A stretch of DNA of 64,000 nucleotides, taken from positions 124,001 to 188,000 of the forward strand of contig NZ_JAJFZK010000002.1 in assembly GCF_020731355.1 (NCBI RefSeq). Reading direction: 5' to 3'. A model generated the notes under the pieces. It did no database searches. It saw nothing but the letters and a program-made list of their open reading frames with translations, and had not been told where the DNA came from. Made by a program: the position numbers and the translations under genes. This DNA comes from Bacillus sp. REN16. GTDB taxonomy: Bacteria > Bacillota > Bacilli > Bacillales > Bacillaceae_L. Each line of letters opens with the position of its first letter. Position 1 is the first letter of the stretch. Shown piece after piece: positions 42,830 to 52,598 of the stretch.

Positions 42830-45640
42830 TTACCAATTTCCTTTTAATTTAAATAAGCCAAGCAGTTCCCCGACGGTAAGATTTGAGGTTGGGTTAAACT
42901 GGTCACTCATAAGGTAATGGATTTGATCATGCAGTAAGAACTCTACTTCCGGTCGTTTCAGATTTTCTAAGATTTTGAAGGTAGATACATACAGCTTCCC
43001 TTCTCCTACTTTTGTTTCAAACGAGTAGGCTAAATCTTTTCCACGGTTGTGGTTATCAATTACTTCCACAATCTGTTTAATTTGTGGAACTGTTTCCAAA
43101 TTGATAGCTGTTGCTCGATCCACCAGATGGAACCAATTCCAATTTGATCGTCCATCATGAGGGAAATTTCCAAGTGATGGATGATCATGAATGATCATAC
43201 CCATGGTTGTACCGATTTGTGCCGGGAACCAAATATAATTCCAAAAGATTGGCAGAAACCTCGTTTTCACTTCGTCAAATTGATTCCCTTCCTCAGCAAT
43301 AATCCATGCTTTCCCTCCGTCAAGCAAAAATTGCAAAAGCTCTGTTGACAAATGATCAGATATTGCTAGATCAATATCCTTTTCTTCCTTATAGCTAAAG
43401 CCATCAAAGCCTATTTTTCCTGTGAATTTTGCTCCATAGAGTGATATTCCTAATTTAGGAACATCTGTCCAAATTCCGCTTGTATTCTTATGAAGAGTTG
43501 GTCTTTTATATGTCCAAAACTCCCATTCATTTTCAATAGTTTTATCAACCCCCAAAAGCTTGACCGCTAAACGAAGGGACTGGCTACAATTTGCAGGTGT
43601 ATCCACTTCAATCACACCAATAGAAGATATATTCCCCGGAATGATTTCACTTATTGAAATTGAATCAGTTTTAATAACCTGCTGATTGGCCGATAACTCC
43701 CATATTAGTTTGCTATTCTGGAACGAATACGTACTATAATTCGAAACATCGATGGTAACCCTTATTTTTTCTCCCGCATAAAATGTGCGATTCAAGGATC
43801 GCATTAGAACGACAACTTCATCATTAAATTCACGGAATTTTTCAGGTGAAATGGTACCTTTATTATCCCAGAATACATCCAATACTCCAGTTGTTGCATG
43901 GCCTTGGCCCGGAAAATCTCGTATATCCAATAGTTGAATTCCTGAAAGCCCTGATGTCCTTCTCGCTCTTTCAATATTTTCCTTATAGGCTCTTTTCTGC
44001 AGTGTTCCAGATGCTTCAATAAATTCGTCAATCCGACTCAGTTTCCCTTTCCTTTCCAATGTTGCCATTGTAGTTTCTAACCAATGTGGACGCAAAACCC
44101 CTTTATATTTATCTGCCTCCTGTGGTCTGACATACATCGTGAATTGTCCATGCTCATGTGCAAGGATTGGCTTATCTTCTTGCATTGTTACGATATTGTA
44201 ATCCTCAAATGTATTAGGGGTACCTGCGAAATTATTATTCAATGGAGGATGTGCATTTAATGACGGGATATAAAAGTCACCTTCGCGATCATGTGCAGGA
44301 AGACGCCCAAAGCCTGTATTATCTGTATATAATCTCGTTGAATCTAACGTCCTGCAAAGCCTCACCATTTCATTCAATTTTTCATGTCCCTGTGGACTAA
44401 TTAATTCATTCCCTGGTGACAGTAATACAAATGAAGGATGCTCGTTTAATGATTCCATTAACCTATATAACTCTCTCGTTAGAAAGTCATGCACATCCTT
44501 ATCTGGCTCTTTCTCTCTGTTCTTATAAATCCCTGACCAATGTGGCAGCTCTGTTTGTACTAACATTCCTTCCTCATCTGCTGCTTCCCAAAACGGTTTT
44601 GGCGGGGTCCATCCATGTAACCTCACATGATTAAAACCGTATTGTTTCACGGTCGTAAATTGCTTGATATAATCTTCCTTTTTCCAGCTTGGATAACCTG
44701 TTTGCGGGAAGATACAGCAATCAACATACCCTCTTAAGAATTTTGGCACACCATTTACTAGAATTTGTTTGCCTTTTGTATGGATTGATCTAATCCCCAA
44801 GGTACGTATTTGTTGGTCAATCTTATTGCTTGAATCAATCATGGAAACCTTAAGATGATAGAAATAAGGATTACGATCATCCCAATAAATAACATCCTTC
44901 CATAAGTCAATTGTCAGGTGTTGTTTATCATGTAAAGGATCAATAGAGGTTTGAACTTCGTGAACAACCCCTCCATCCTTTTTAAGGATTTGAATGGACA
45001 GATAGCTGTCTGAACTTAGTAAATGATTATTTTTCAGATTCATTTCAATCTCGATGTTTTTCTTCTCTATTCTTGGGTAAACCCTCAGATCTTGAATGTT
45101 TACTTTCGGAAGTCCCTCCAAATAGATTCCGCCAGTTATCCCACCCCAATTTGTAGCAGTATGGTATGAATGAATATGACTGTCATGAAGCGGGTATTTC
45201 ATTTCATTGTTAACATAAATAACAATTTGATTTGTTTCACCAATTTTAATGAATTCTGTTACATCAAAAACATGATCACTTACAAGACTTTCGCCTTCTC
45301 CAGCAAGATGATTATTGATCCATACTTTTGTCATCCAGCGAGCACCTGAAATGACTAAATTCATTTCTTGATTCTTAAATTCTTCAGAGATGAAAACTTC
45401 CCTAGAATACCATGCTGTTCCTACGTACTCATGCAACTTTTTCCAAGTCCCAATCGGATTATGCCTGGAAGCTTCACCAAAGCCTTGCTCCTCCCACGAG
45501 CCAGGTACGGTTATCGATGATTTCGCTAAAGAATTACCAAAATCCGTTTCTAAATTTTTTTCCTCAGGATCTAGCATAAACTGCCATTCTCCATTTAAAG
45601 AAAGCCTTCTTCTTGTCTCTGCTTTCAACGTATTAATCAA
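42830..45640 (-). CDS. Glycoside hydrolase family 2 protein
   Basis: 936 residues from a TTG start at 45640 with GAGGAGG 7 bases upstream. N-terminal sugar-binding jelly roll (LNGEWQFMLDPEEK, TVPGSWEEQGFG, TAWYSREVFISEE), Ig-like domain, then a TIM barrel (PKFLRGYVDCCIFPQTGYP, FNHVRLHGWTPPKPFWEAADEEGMLVQTELP) with the acid/base Glu in SPGNEL (about residue 410) and the nucleophile Glu in ILAHEHGQF (about 495). Then about 400 residues with no domain I can name. GH2 covers beta-galactosidase, beta-glucuronidase, beta-mannosidase; the specificity here is undetermined. No signal peptide, so intracellular. Third in the cluster after GH35. Confidence 0.87.
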   Translation of the reverse strand: MINTLKAETRRRLSLNGEWQFMLDPEEKNLETDFGNSLAKSSITVPGSWEEQGFGEASRHNPIGTWKKLHEYVGTAWYSREVFISEEFKNQEMNLVISGARWMTKVWINNHLAGEGESLVSDHVFDVTEFIKIGETNQIVIYVNNEMKYPLHDSHIHSYHTATNWGGITGGIYLEGLPKVNIQDLRVYPRIEKKNIEIEMNLKNNHLLSSDSYLSIQILKKDGGVVHEVQTSIDPLHDKQHLTIDLWKDVIYWDDRNPYFYHLKVSMIDSSNKIDQQIRTLGIRSIHTKGKQILVNGVPKFLRGYVDCCIFPQTGYPSWKKEDYIKQFTTVKQYGFNHVRLHGWTPPKPFWEAADEEGMLVQTELPHWSGIYKNREKEPDKDVHDFLTRELYRLMESLNEHPSFVLLSPGNELISPQGHEKLNEMVRLCRTLDSTRLYTDNTGFGRLPAHDREGDFYIPSLNAHPPLNNNFAGTPNTFEDYNIVTMQEDKPILAHEHGQFTMYVRPQEADKYKGVLRPHWLETTMATLERKGKLSRIDEFIEASGTLQKRAYKENIERARRTSGLSGIQLLDIRDFPGQGHATTGVLDVFWDNKGTISPEKFREFNDEVVVLMRSLNRTFYAGEKIRVTIDVSNYSTYSFQNSKLIWELSANQQVIKTDSISISEIIPGNISSIGVIEVDTPANCSQSLRLAVKLLGVDKTIENEWEFWTYKRPTLHKNTSGIWTDVPKLGISLYGAKFTGKIGFDGFSYKEEKDIDLAISDHLSTELLQFLLDGGKAWIIAEEGNQFDEVKTRFLPIFWNYIWFPAQIGTTMGMIIHDHPSLGNFPHDGRSNWNWFHLVDRATAINLETVPQIKQIVEVIDNHNRGKDLAYSFETKVGEGKLYVSTFKILENLKRPEVEFLLHDQIHYLMSDQFNPTSNLTVGELLGLFKLKGNW

Positions 45641-45675
45641 CCTATTTCCTCCTCATTTGTATTTTTATCATACGA

Positions 45676-48009
45676 TTACAACTCTATTTCAAATTCTCGA
45701 ATTGCCGTAACCTTAATTGATTTAATTTCAGCAATTTGATTATTGACCACCTCAGCCCTTGCTGCCATTGGTGAATCACTCTTCACAAAGCTGCCTTCTT
45801 TTAATGGAGAAATATAAACATACATTCCTTTTTCTAATAGGTCTTTTTTATGCTGAGACAGGCCGATTTCCCATGTATCATGATTACAAAAATTATCATG
45901 AATTAACTCCCCATCGATAAACGCATACCCAATATCACCGGCATACTCAATTTGAAGTAGAAGTTCTTTTACATCTTCAAAAGCCTCGGGTTCAAAATGA
46001 ATCTCTGCTTTATTTTGAGTGACCATACTAACCTCTAATTCTGAATGGGCTGTTCGTACCGTTTTCTTAAATTCCTTGAATATGACATGATTACCTGAAC
46101 CAGCTATTTCCGCACCGGCGATTTTAATCGTCTCATTCAAGCATGGGAATGATAGAATCTCAATAATCTCATTACCTTTACTTTCCACCCTTATCTTTTC
46201 TTCTTCTACAAGTAAGGTTACATTCGTAATGAAAATTTGTTCTTTCCCTTTAATTCGAAACTTCCAAAAGTTTAAGCTTTGTTCATGTGTCAACGTACAA
46301 ATATGAAGTCTCTTACCCGATTTTAACGTGATATCAACTAGACTAATCTCCTCATTACTTACTTGTATCAACATATTTTCATCAGAAATGATATTCGCAT
46401 GATCTGCACTAACTGCTTGGATATCATCACTTTTAAAATAATACTCACCCTTCATTCCTTTTGGAGTAAAGAAGAAAAAGTATGTCTCACCCTCATGTTC
46501 GATGCTTGTAAGTAATTGAGTAGTTGAATATGTAAGGGTAAGTCCTTGCAAATCCAGGTTAAATGGAAGAATACAGCTTTCATCCTTTGCTAACGACATA
46601 CTGCCTGATTTAGGAAGCAGAATCTCTTCATTCTCTAGGTTCACTTTGATAGCAAAGTCTTTTTGGTCCTGTGTTTTAACATGATCCTGATAATTATTAA
46701 TAAAAACAAAACCAGAATCTTTATGTGCTCTTACAGCAAATCTTAATGTTTCAATATCATATGGGTCCATATCTTTCGTATCGTATGGCAGGAGTGTTTT
46801 GGTTTGGCAAAAGCTCTCCTCTACACTTTCATAGAAATAATGTTGACGCTTCAATCTTTTATAAGACTCTCTCACTTGTCCAAATTCTCCAATCGGAGCT
46901 TGATAGTCGTAGGATATTTTTGGTGTAGCATTTTCATTCAAGAACGGCGTCTTTTTACCCTTCGGATTTGAACCACCGTGAAACACATAGTAACCTACAA
47001 AATTACATCCTCCAGCGACCTTCATTCCTGCCATGGCGTCAACACTTTCATATGGCAGCTTGAATCTATATTTATAAAAGACAGTCATTCCGCCTCCCAT
47101 TTCACAGCAAGCAAATGGAAGACTCTCACGACGATAATCCGGATCAAACCCATAGCTTTTCTGTTGGTCATTATGATAGTCTCTATAAATAAATTCTGGT
47201 GTAGCAGGGTGTTCGCTCACATCTCCATAAAAAATCCATGGCCAAAAAGCGTATCCGCCCCATAGGGGCAGAACCTCATCAACAGGTGCTGCTGCTCCTC
47301 CCCAGGAAGTACTCGTGTAGATTGGAGTTTGAATTCCGGCTTGGTTAGCTAATTCCTTTAGTTTAATTATATGAGCTTCTCCATCCCTGCCTGCCGGCAC
47401 CCACTCATTACTTGTTCCATTTGTTATCTCCCAAGGTGCACCTGCATGTTCATACTCATTCTCGATCTGGGTACCAATGATAGGGCCACCCTCTTTAAAG
47501 AGTAACCCTTGGACCTGTTTGCCAATTTCTTGATAGAACCTTTCCACATATGACAAATACGCTTGGTCATTTGACCGAAGCTCAAAAGGTCTTCCAAAAA
47601 GCCAATCAGGAATACCGCCATTTCTTGCCTCACCATGGGAAAATGGTCCAATCCTCAAAATCACACCTAAGCTGTGCTTGCCACATAGACCGACGAATTT
47701 TCTGAGGTTTTTATTCCCTTCCCATTCAAAAATTCCTTGCTGCTCTTCATGATGGTTCCAAAAAATATAAGTCGGGATAATATTTATTCCACCCATTTTC
47801 ATTTTGATGATCTCATCTTCCCATTGATCACAGTTATATCTGCTGAAGTGAAACTCCCCACTTATCCCGAAAAACGGTCGACCATTCTTTTCCATATAGT
47901 AGTTTGTAAAGCTATAACTTTCTCCTGCTAAATTTGAGCCACTAAGCTTAGTTTTGAGCGGGTATATCTCTTTTTGCGTATTTTTGACGTCAATCCTATA
48001 TACTTTCAT
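45676..48009 (-). CDS. Glycoside hydrolase family 35 (beta-galactosidase type)
   Basis: 777 residues. TIM barrel with the GH35 pattern: FFGISGEFHFSRYNCDQWEDEIIKMKMGGINIIPTYIFWNHHEE near the N terminus, the acid/base Glu in GGPIIGTQIENEYEHAG (about 182), and the nucleophile in FACCEMGGGM (about 302). A C-terminal beta-rich part of 400 residues follows. GH35 enzymes remove terminal beta-galactose from glycans. No signal peptide is visible, so the substrate is probably an imported oligosaccharide. It overlaps the end of the preceding gene by 14 bases, a sign of coupling. Exact substrate unknown. Confidence 0.87.
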   Translation of the reverse strand: MKVYRIDVKNTQKEIYPLKTKLSGSNLAGESYSFTNYYMEKNGRPFFGISGEFHFSRYNCDQWEDEIIKMKMGGINIIPTYIFWNHHEEQQGIFEWEGNKNLRKFVGLCGKHSLGVILRIGPFSHGEARNGGIPDWLFGRPFELRSNDQAYLSYVERFYQEIGKQVQGLLFKEGGPIIGTQIENEYEHAGAPWEITNGTSNEWVPAGRDGEAHIIKLKELANQAGIQTPIYTSTSWGGAAAPVDEVLPLWGGYAFWPWIFYGDVSEHPATPEFIYRDYHNDQQKSYGFDPDYRRESLPFACCEMGGGMTVFYKYRFKLPYESVDAMAGMKVAGGCNFVGYYVFHGGSNPKGKKTPFLNENATPKISYDYQAPIGEFGQVRESYKRLKRQHYFYESVEESFCQTKTLLPYDTKDMDPYDIETLRFAVRAHKDSGFVFINNYQDHVKTQDQKDFAIKVNLENEEILLPKSGSMSLAKDESCILPFNLDLQGLTLTYSTTQLLTSIEHEGETYFFFFTPKGMKGEYYFKSDDIQAVSADHANIISDENMLIQVSNEEISLVDITLKSGKRLHICTLTHEQSLNFWKFRIKGKEQIFITNVTLLVEEEKIRVESKGNEIIEILSFPCLNETIKIAGAEIAGSGNHVIFKEFKKTVRTAHSELEVSMVTQNKAEIHFEPEAFEDVKELLLQIEYAGDIGYAFIDGELIHDNFCNHDTWEIGLSQHKKDLLEKGMYVYISPLKEGSFVKSDSPMAARAEVVNNQIAEIKSIKVTAIREFEIEL

Positions 48010-51000
48010 GACGGATTTTCTCCTTTATGAATGATTTATGAATCATTGCTCCTTGGTGACATGGGTCAAGGTGTAAGGCTTGTTTAAATTGTTCTAGGGC
48101 ATTGTCAAATTCATTAAGCCCCATTAAACCGAGAGCTTTCATATAAAAACAATGAACTTGATTTCGTTTATTAAGGTCATCCTCAAAGACTAGAAAATCT
48201 GGTAGTGAAACAGCGAAATAATCAAGGATCACGTCCTCAAATATGTGTTTTTCTGCATAATCAACTAGTTTATTAAATCGTCGTTTCGCTTCTTTCACAT
48301 TCTTCAACTTTAGCCAAGCTAAGCCCTGATAAAAAATCATTTCTGGTGGCTGATCATAGTAGTACATCACACTTGTAGGTTCTTCCAATCCCAACGATGC
48401 AATCGTAAAGCATTCAATCGATCGATCGGTTTGATCTAGCCTTTCGTAAGCAATACCAAGGTAATAATAGATATTGTTTTCCTGTGCACCAGCTAATTTA
48501 CCTTCTCCAAGATTATGAGGGTAATTGAGTGCATGATTAAAGAATGGAATAGCTTGCTCATATTTTTCCATTGCTAAATATCTTTTACCAAGCTCAACAT
48601 GTGCCAGCACATACTGACCGGTTACCTTCCCTTCTCCACCTTCCCAAGGGTGAAAAATACGTTTAGATAATAGTTCAATGGACTTTTCATAGTCTCCTAA
48701 CGTATTTAAAAGTGTAATGTACTCAACAAATAAATCATCCCGCTCTTCAACCAAATTCAGATATGATTGAAGTTGATTCAGGCGTTTCTCAGGGGAGTAG
48801 CCTAGTTTTTTGTACAGTTGATCCAATTCAAATAACAAACGGGCATCAGATTGATTACAAGTGAATGCCTTTTCAAATGAAGAAAGTGCTTTTTCAGTAT
48901 GCTTAAGTACATTAAAGTAAGCCAATCCTAAGTTTCGATGGACAGTAGCAAAATTGGAATTTATTGATTTAGCCATTTCCCAATGCGTAACTGCCTCAAG
49001 ATGTCGTTTTTTATCATATAGTAAGTTTCCTAAATAATAATGCGCTTTATCATCCTGTGGTTCCATCTCAATGATTTGTTCTAACACAATCATTTCAAAT
49101 AAAGAATTTGGAAAACAGTAGTCAGGCGATGATGCATTCCCTTTTTGTCTATAAATAGCTGCATTTTCTACTTGATTCAGTTTTTCATATAAATAGGCTA
49201 AGGTGTAATGTACCATTGGATACGAAGTGTTACCCTCTGTATTTGCCACACGTTGGAGAACCTGAATCGCTTCCTCGAAAAGTCCACTTTCCGCATAATC
49301 TGCAGATAAATGTAAATGGTTATGTACATCCCCTCGCATTAACTGTTCAAGCTGTTTTAATATTTCCTCTGCCTTTTCGGTTTCACCCTGCTCTTTTAAC
49401 ACCAAATAAAGCTCATTATAGGAACCGAAATCCGCTATATCATTTTTAATTGTTTCATTCGCATATGCCTTTGCTTCTTGCAATCGCAGACTCTTTCTTA
49501 ATAAGGCTGTTTTAAGGTTACGTGCCTTATAATTACGAGTATTACGGATCAATGATTTTTCAATATGAACTAACGCTTCCTCGTATTCTTTATTTTCACA
49601 GTCAATTTGAGCCAGGGAGAAATAACCACTATCCTGCCATGTAGCAGACCAAACTGATTTATAGAAGCTAGCATAGGCCTCCTTTAATTTCCCTTGTAAC
49701 TTTAGAGTTAATCCAAGCTGATAATATGCTTCGGAATCATAAGGATTTGGGTTGCGCCACGTTAATGACTCGATTGCTTTTCGAAAATAGCCTTCACTAT
49801 CTCTTAATAAACCTCGACGTAGTAACAATACGCCATATGCGACATTAATCCGAATATCTTTTGGGTCCCGTTTTAAGCCTTCTAAATAGTAATCTTCTGG
49901 TGCAAAAGTTGCATGCCGGTATTGCTCTAAGTGCAGCCCTGCGAGGTACAGCTCCTCTGTTGTCTTTAACTCCTCTGGAAGTGGAAGTGGCTTTGCAGGA
50001 TCCGGAATTTCTTCAACCTTTTTCTCTTCAGGCTGATAGGTGATTAATAAACGTCCTTTATGATCTTTTACAGATATGAATAGATCATGAGATAGCTCTG
50101 CTTGTTCTAATTGCACCTCGGTCTGAAACGTATTTGTCGGAGATAACGTTGTTGTTTCATTCATATATATTTTGCTTTTACCCTTTAATTCGATGACCAG
50201 ATTTTCAAAGAGAGATGTTACATAAACTAATACCTTGGCACGTTTTAACGATTCATCGACTTCTACATTCACAGCCGCATCTATTGAAGCATTTTTGACA
50301 ACTCCAATATTTTTGTAAGGCATGAAATATTGTTTAAATGTTTTTTCTTCATATGGTTGCAGCCATGAGAAGTCGGGTTGATTATCCGTATATACACCGG
50401 TCATAAGTTCAATGTATGGACCATCTTCATCTGTTAAATTCCTGTCCCACGCCTGTCCAAATTCACCATTTCCCCATGTCCATTGCTTTTTCCCTGGCGA
50501 TATATGATGATTAGCCACATGCAACAGACCTGCTTTCATCCCATGGTCGTATCCGCCAACAAAATTATATTTAGACTTGTAAGCCATATAGGAAGTTGGA
50601 ACAGGGACATTTTTATACCTTGAAATATCTACTCCTTCTGAATAGTCCATTTTATAATAAGTACCTGTTGCAATTGGAAATTTGGAAACATCACGCTTCC
50701 CATGATCCATTACAGCATGTACATCAGGAGGAAAGACGGATTGTGTGTGATCATTTACAGCAACAGCTGGATTAGCCCACCAAAGAAAGGTTTGTGGTTC
50801 TGAGGTTCTATTATATAGTTGAGCTGAAATCTCCAAATATGCTTTACCAGGATGTAAGGTAAACCCTGCTGTGACCTTCGTGCCATACATTCTATCTATT
50901 TCACTCACCCAGACTGTCGCACTGCCATCGTCATTTTCAGTCATTCGATATCCTACTGGGCCAAATGTAGTTGGGCGATGGTGCTGTGGCCAATTAAATT

Positions 51001-51349
51001 CAATTCCTCCAGAAATCCATGGACCCGCTAAACCAACCAGTGCAGGCTTGATGACACGATTATAGTAAACAAAGTCATAGTTATTCGTCTTATCTAGTGC
51101 ACGATAAATTCTCCCGCCAATTTCTGGCATGACTTCGATTCGAACATATTCATTTTCCAAAATAACGAATTGATAGGTTACTAATTTCTTATCATTATAG
51201 ATTTTATCAATAACAGGGTGAGGATAGACCTTCCCCGAGCTCCCTTGATAGACTCTTTTTTCAAGGAACATCGGATTCTTATTTGGCTCCCCGACTCCAT
51301 AGGTTGGGATATCCCGCTTTTCTTCCCATATACGAACAGTACGATCCAT
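47996..51349 (-). CDS. DUF5107 domain protein with long TPR region
   Basis: 1,117 residues, ATG 51349 after GGGAGG. The N-terminal domain (about 40-350) is DUF5107: ENEYVRIEVMPEIGGRIYRALDKTNNYDFVYYN is a galactose-mutarotase-like supersandwich strand set, followed by SGGIEFNWPQHHRPTTFGPV and FLWWANPAVAVND. From about 460 to the end lie many TPR helices (for example YFRKAIESL, AYYQLGLTLKLQGKLKEAYASFYKSV, AHYYLGNLLYDKKRHLEAVTHWEMAKSI). First gene of the three-gene cluster, overlapping GH35. The domain pair suggests sugar binding or a mutarotase-like or lyase activity plus protein scaffolding; no function is proven to my knowledge. No signal peptide. Confidence 0.82.
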   Translation of the reverse strand: MDRTVRIWEEKRDIPTYGVGEPNKNPMFLEKRVYQGSSGKVYPHPVIDKIYNDKKLVTYQFVILENEYVRIEVMPEIGGRIYRALDKTNNYDFVYYNRVIKPALVGLAGPWISGGIEFNWPQHHRPTTFGPVGYRMTENDDGSATVWVSEIDRMYGTKVTAGFTLHPGKAYLEISAQLYNRTSEPQTFLWWANPAVAVNDHTQSVFPPDVHAVMDHGKRDVSKFPIATGTYYKMDYSEGVDISRYKNVPVPTSYMAYKSKYNFVGGYDHGMKAGLLHVANHHISPGKKQWTWGNGEFGQAWDRNLTDEDGPYIELMTGVYTDNQPDFSWLQPYEEKTFKQYFMPYKNIGVVKNASIDAAVNVEVDESLKRAKVLVYVTSLFENLVIELKGKSKIYMNETTTLSPTNTFQTEVQLEQAELSHDLFISVKDHKGRLLITYQPEEKKVEEIPDPAKPLPLPEELKTTEELYLAGLHLEQYRHATFAPEDYYLEGLKRDPKDIRINVAYGVLLLRRGLLRDSEGYFRKAIESLTWRNPNPYDSEAYYQLGLTLKLQGKLKEAYASFYKSVWSATWQDSGYFSLAQIDCENKEYEEALVHIEKSLIRNTRNYKARNLKTALLRKSLRLQEAKAYANETIKNDIADFGSYNELYLVLKEQGETEKAEEILKQLEQLMRGDVHNHLHLSADYAESGLFEEAIQVLQRVANTEGNTSYPMVHYTLAYLYEKLNQVENAAIYRQKGNASSPDYCFPNSLFEMIVLEQIIEMEPQDDKAHYYLGNLLYDKKRHLEAVTHWEMAKSINSNFATVHRNLGLAYFNVLKHTEKALSSFEKAFTCNQSDARLLFELDQLYKKLGYSPEKRLNQLQSYLNLVEERDDLFVEYITLLNTLGDYEKSIELLSKRIFHPWEGGEGKVTGQYVLAHVELGKRYLAMEKYEQAIPFFNHALNYPHNLGEGKLAGAQENNIYYYLGIAYERLDQTDRSIECFTIASLGLEEPTSVMYYYDQPPEMIFYQGLAWLKLKNVKEAKRRFNKLVDYAEKHIFEDVILDYFAVSLPDFLVFEDDLNKRNQVHCFYMKALGLMGLNEFDNALEQFKQALHLDPCHQGAMIHKSFIKEKIRHESI

Positions 51350-51396
51350 TTTTGTTACCTCCCACTTCAGATCTGTTGATGTCTCATACTATAACG

Positions 51397-51412
51397 CTAT
51401 AAGCGCTTTCAA
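51397..51412 (-). promoter_or_regulatory. cre site upstream of the DUF5107-GH35-GH2 cluster
   Basis: TTGAAAGCGCTTATAG on the minus strand fits the cre consensus with one mismatch, 48 bp upstream of the first gene. Confidence 0.68.
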
Positions 51413-51579
51413 ACAATAAATGAAATTCTGTTTTTAATGGACTATATACTGATTTTTTTATAGAATAAGCATGAATAAAAAACAATTACAATGGATAGCT
51501 AATTACATATTTTCTTATAAACTATTTTAGTTTTGCATGAAAGTGCCTCTCGTTCAAAAGTTAAGGATGTGGAAAAACG

Positions 51580-52464
51580 ATGATAAAAAAACAGGATGGA
51601 TTTGAGTCAGAGAAGCTGCTTGTGCTTCCGGAGTATGTATTGAGTGATATCAGTACTCATCCTCTTATAAGTCCCTTTTTTGTCACAGATATCGGCTATT
51701 ACCCGCATGCAAAATATCATTATCGTGAACGTCTGGAAGCTTGCGATACTCATATTCTAATTTATTGTGCGGATGGTGAAGGCTGGGTGGAATTAAATCA
51801 TGAAAAGGCCTTTTCACTAAAAAGTCATATGTTTATTGTGATACCAGCTGGCACTCCACACCGTTATGGAGCAGATGAACAAAATCCTTGGAGTATCTAT
51901 TGGTTTCATTTAAAAGGAGAAGAAGTTATAACTTTTATCAATAGTTTTCATTTAAATGAAGGTCCTTTACAGATCCCATTAAACAATTTTGTAAAATTTA
52001 TCAATTTATTTGATCAGTGTTTTGTATCGCTTTCTGATAAGCCTTATTCAAAGCTTCATCATATTAAAATATCACAGACAATGAGATATCTTCTAAGTAC
52101 TCTCGGTTTAGCAAGTGAACGTACCGGTCAAGAGGAAAGAAAGGATTTATATTTAGAAAAAACAATCCACTATATGAACGAAAAGATCCATACTTCCATC
52201 AAGCTGCCGGAGCTTGCAAAAATTGCAGGATTATCTACCCAACATTTGACTTACTTATTTAAACAAGAAACAGGCTTTCCTCCAATTGATTATTTCCTGC
52301 GGTTGAAAATCCAACGTGCATGCCAGCTATTAGATTTAACAGATTATACTGTAAAGGAAGTAGCAAGTACTCTAGGTATTGATGATTCTTATTATTTTTC
52401 TAGGCTATTTAAAAAGATTAACGGCTGTTCTCCAACAGAGTATAGGAAAAGAGAAAAAGGATAA
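51580..52464 (+). CDS. AraC family transcriptional regulator with cupin sensor
   Basis: 294 residues, divergent from the glycan cluster. N-terminal cupin (about 45-125; THILIYCADGEGWVELNHEKAFSLKSHMFIVIPAGTPHRYGADEQNPWSIYWFHLKG), a pattern typical of sugar-responsive AraC activators of glycoside operons. C-terminal double HTH (about 190-290; ELAKIAGLSTQHLTYLFKQETGFPPIDYFLRLKIQRACQLL and VKEVASTLGIDDSYYFSRLFKKINGCSPTEYRKR). Best candidate to activate the DUF5107-GH35-GH2 operon in response to its sugar. Followed by a bidirectional terminator. Confidence 0.9.
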   Translation: MIKKQDGFESEKLLVLPEYVLSDISTHPLISPFFVTDIGYYPHAKYHYRERLEACDTHILIYCADGEGWVELNHEKAFSLKSHMFIVIPAGTPHRYGADEQNPWSIYWFHLKGEEVITFINSFHLNEGPLQIPLNNFVKFINLFDQCFVSLSDKPYSKLHHIKISQTMRYLLSTLGLASERTGQEERKDLYLEKTIHYMNEKIHTSIKLPELAKIAGLSTQHLTYLFKQETGFPPIDYFLRLKIQRACQLLDLTDYTVKEVASTLGIDDSYYFSRLFKKINGCSPTEYRKREKG

Positions 52465-52538
52465 TTCCTTTTCTAATGATTTAATTTAAAGCAAATTAAC
52501 TCACATCCATTTTAAATGATTGGCCACTATATAAATAA

Positions 52539-52580
52539 GAGCGGCCCCATCTTTTTTGTTAAAAAGATGAGAGCCGCCTT
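52539..52580. terminator. Bidirectional terminator
   Basis: GCGGC-ATCTTTTT / AAAAAGAT-GCCGC stem between convergent AraC-type and lutC genes. Confidence 0.85.
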
Positions 52581-52598
52581 ACCTAGTTAGCACATTCT

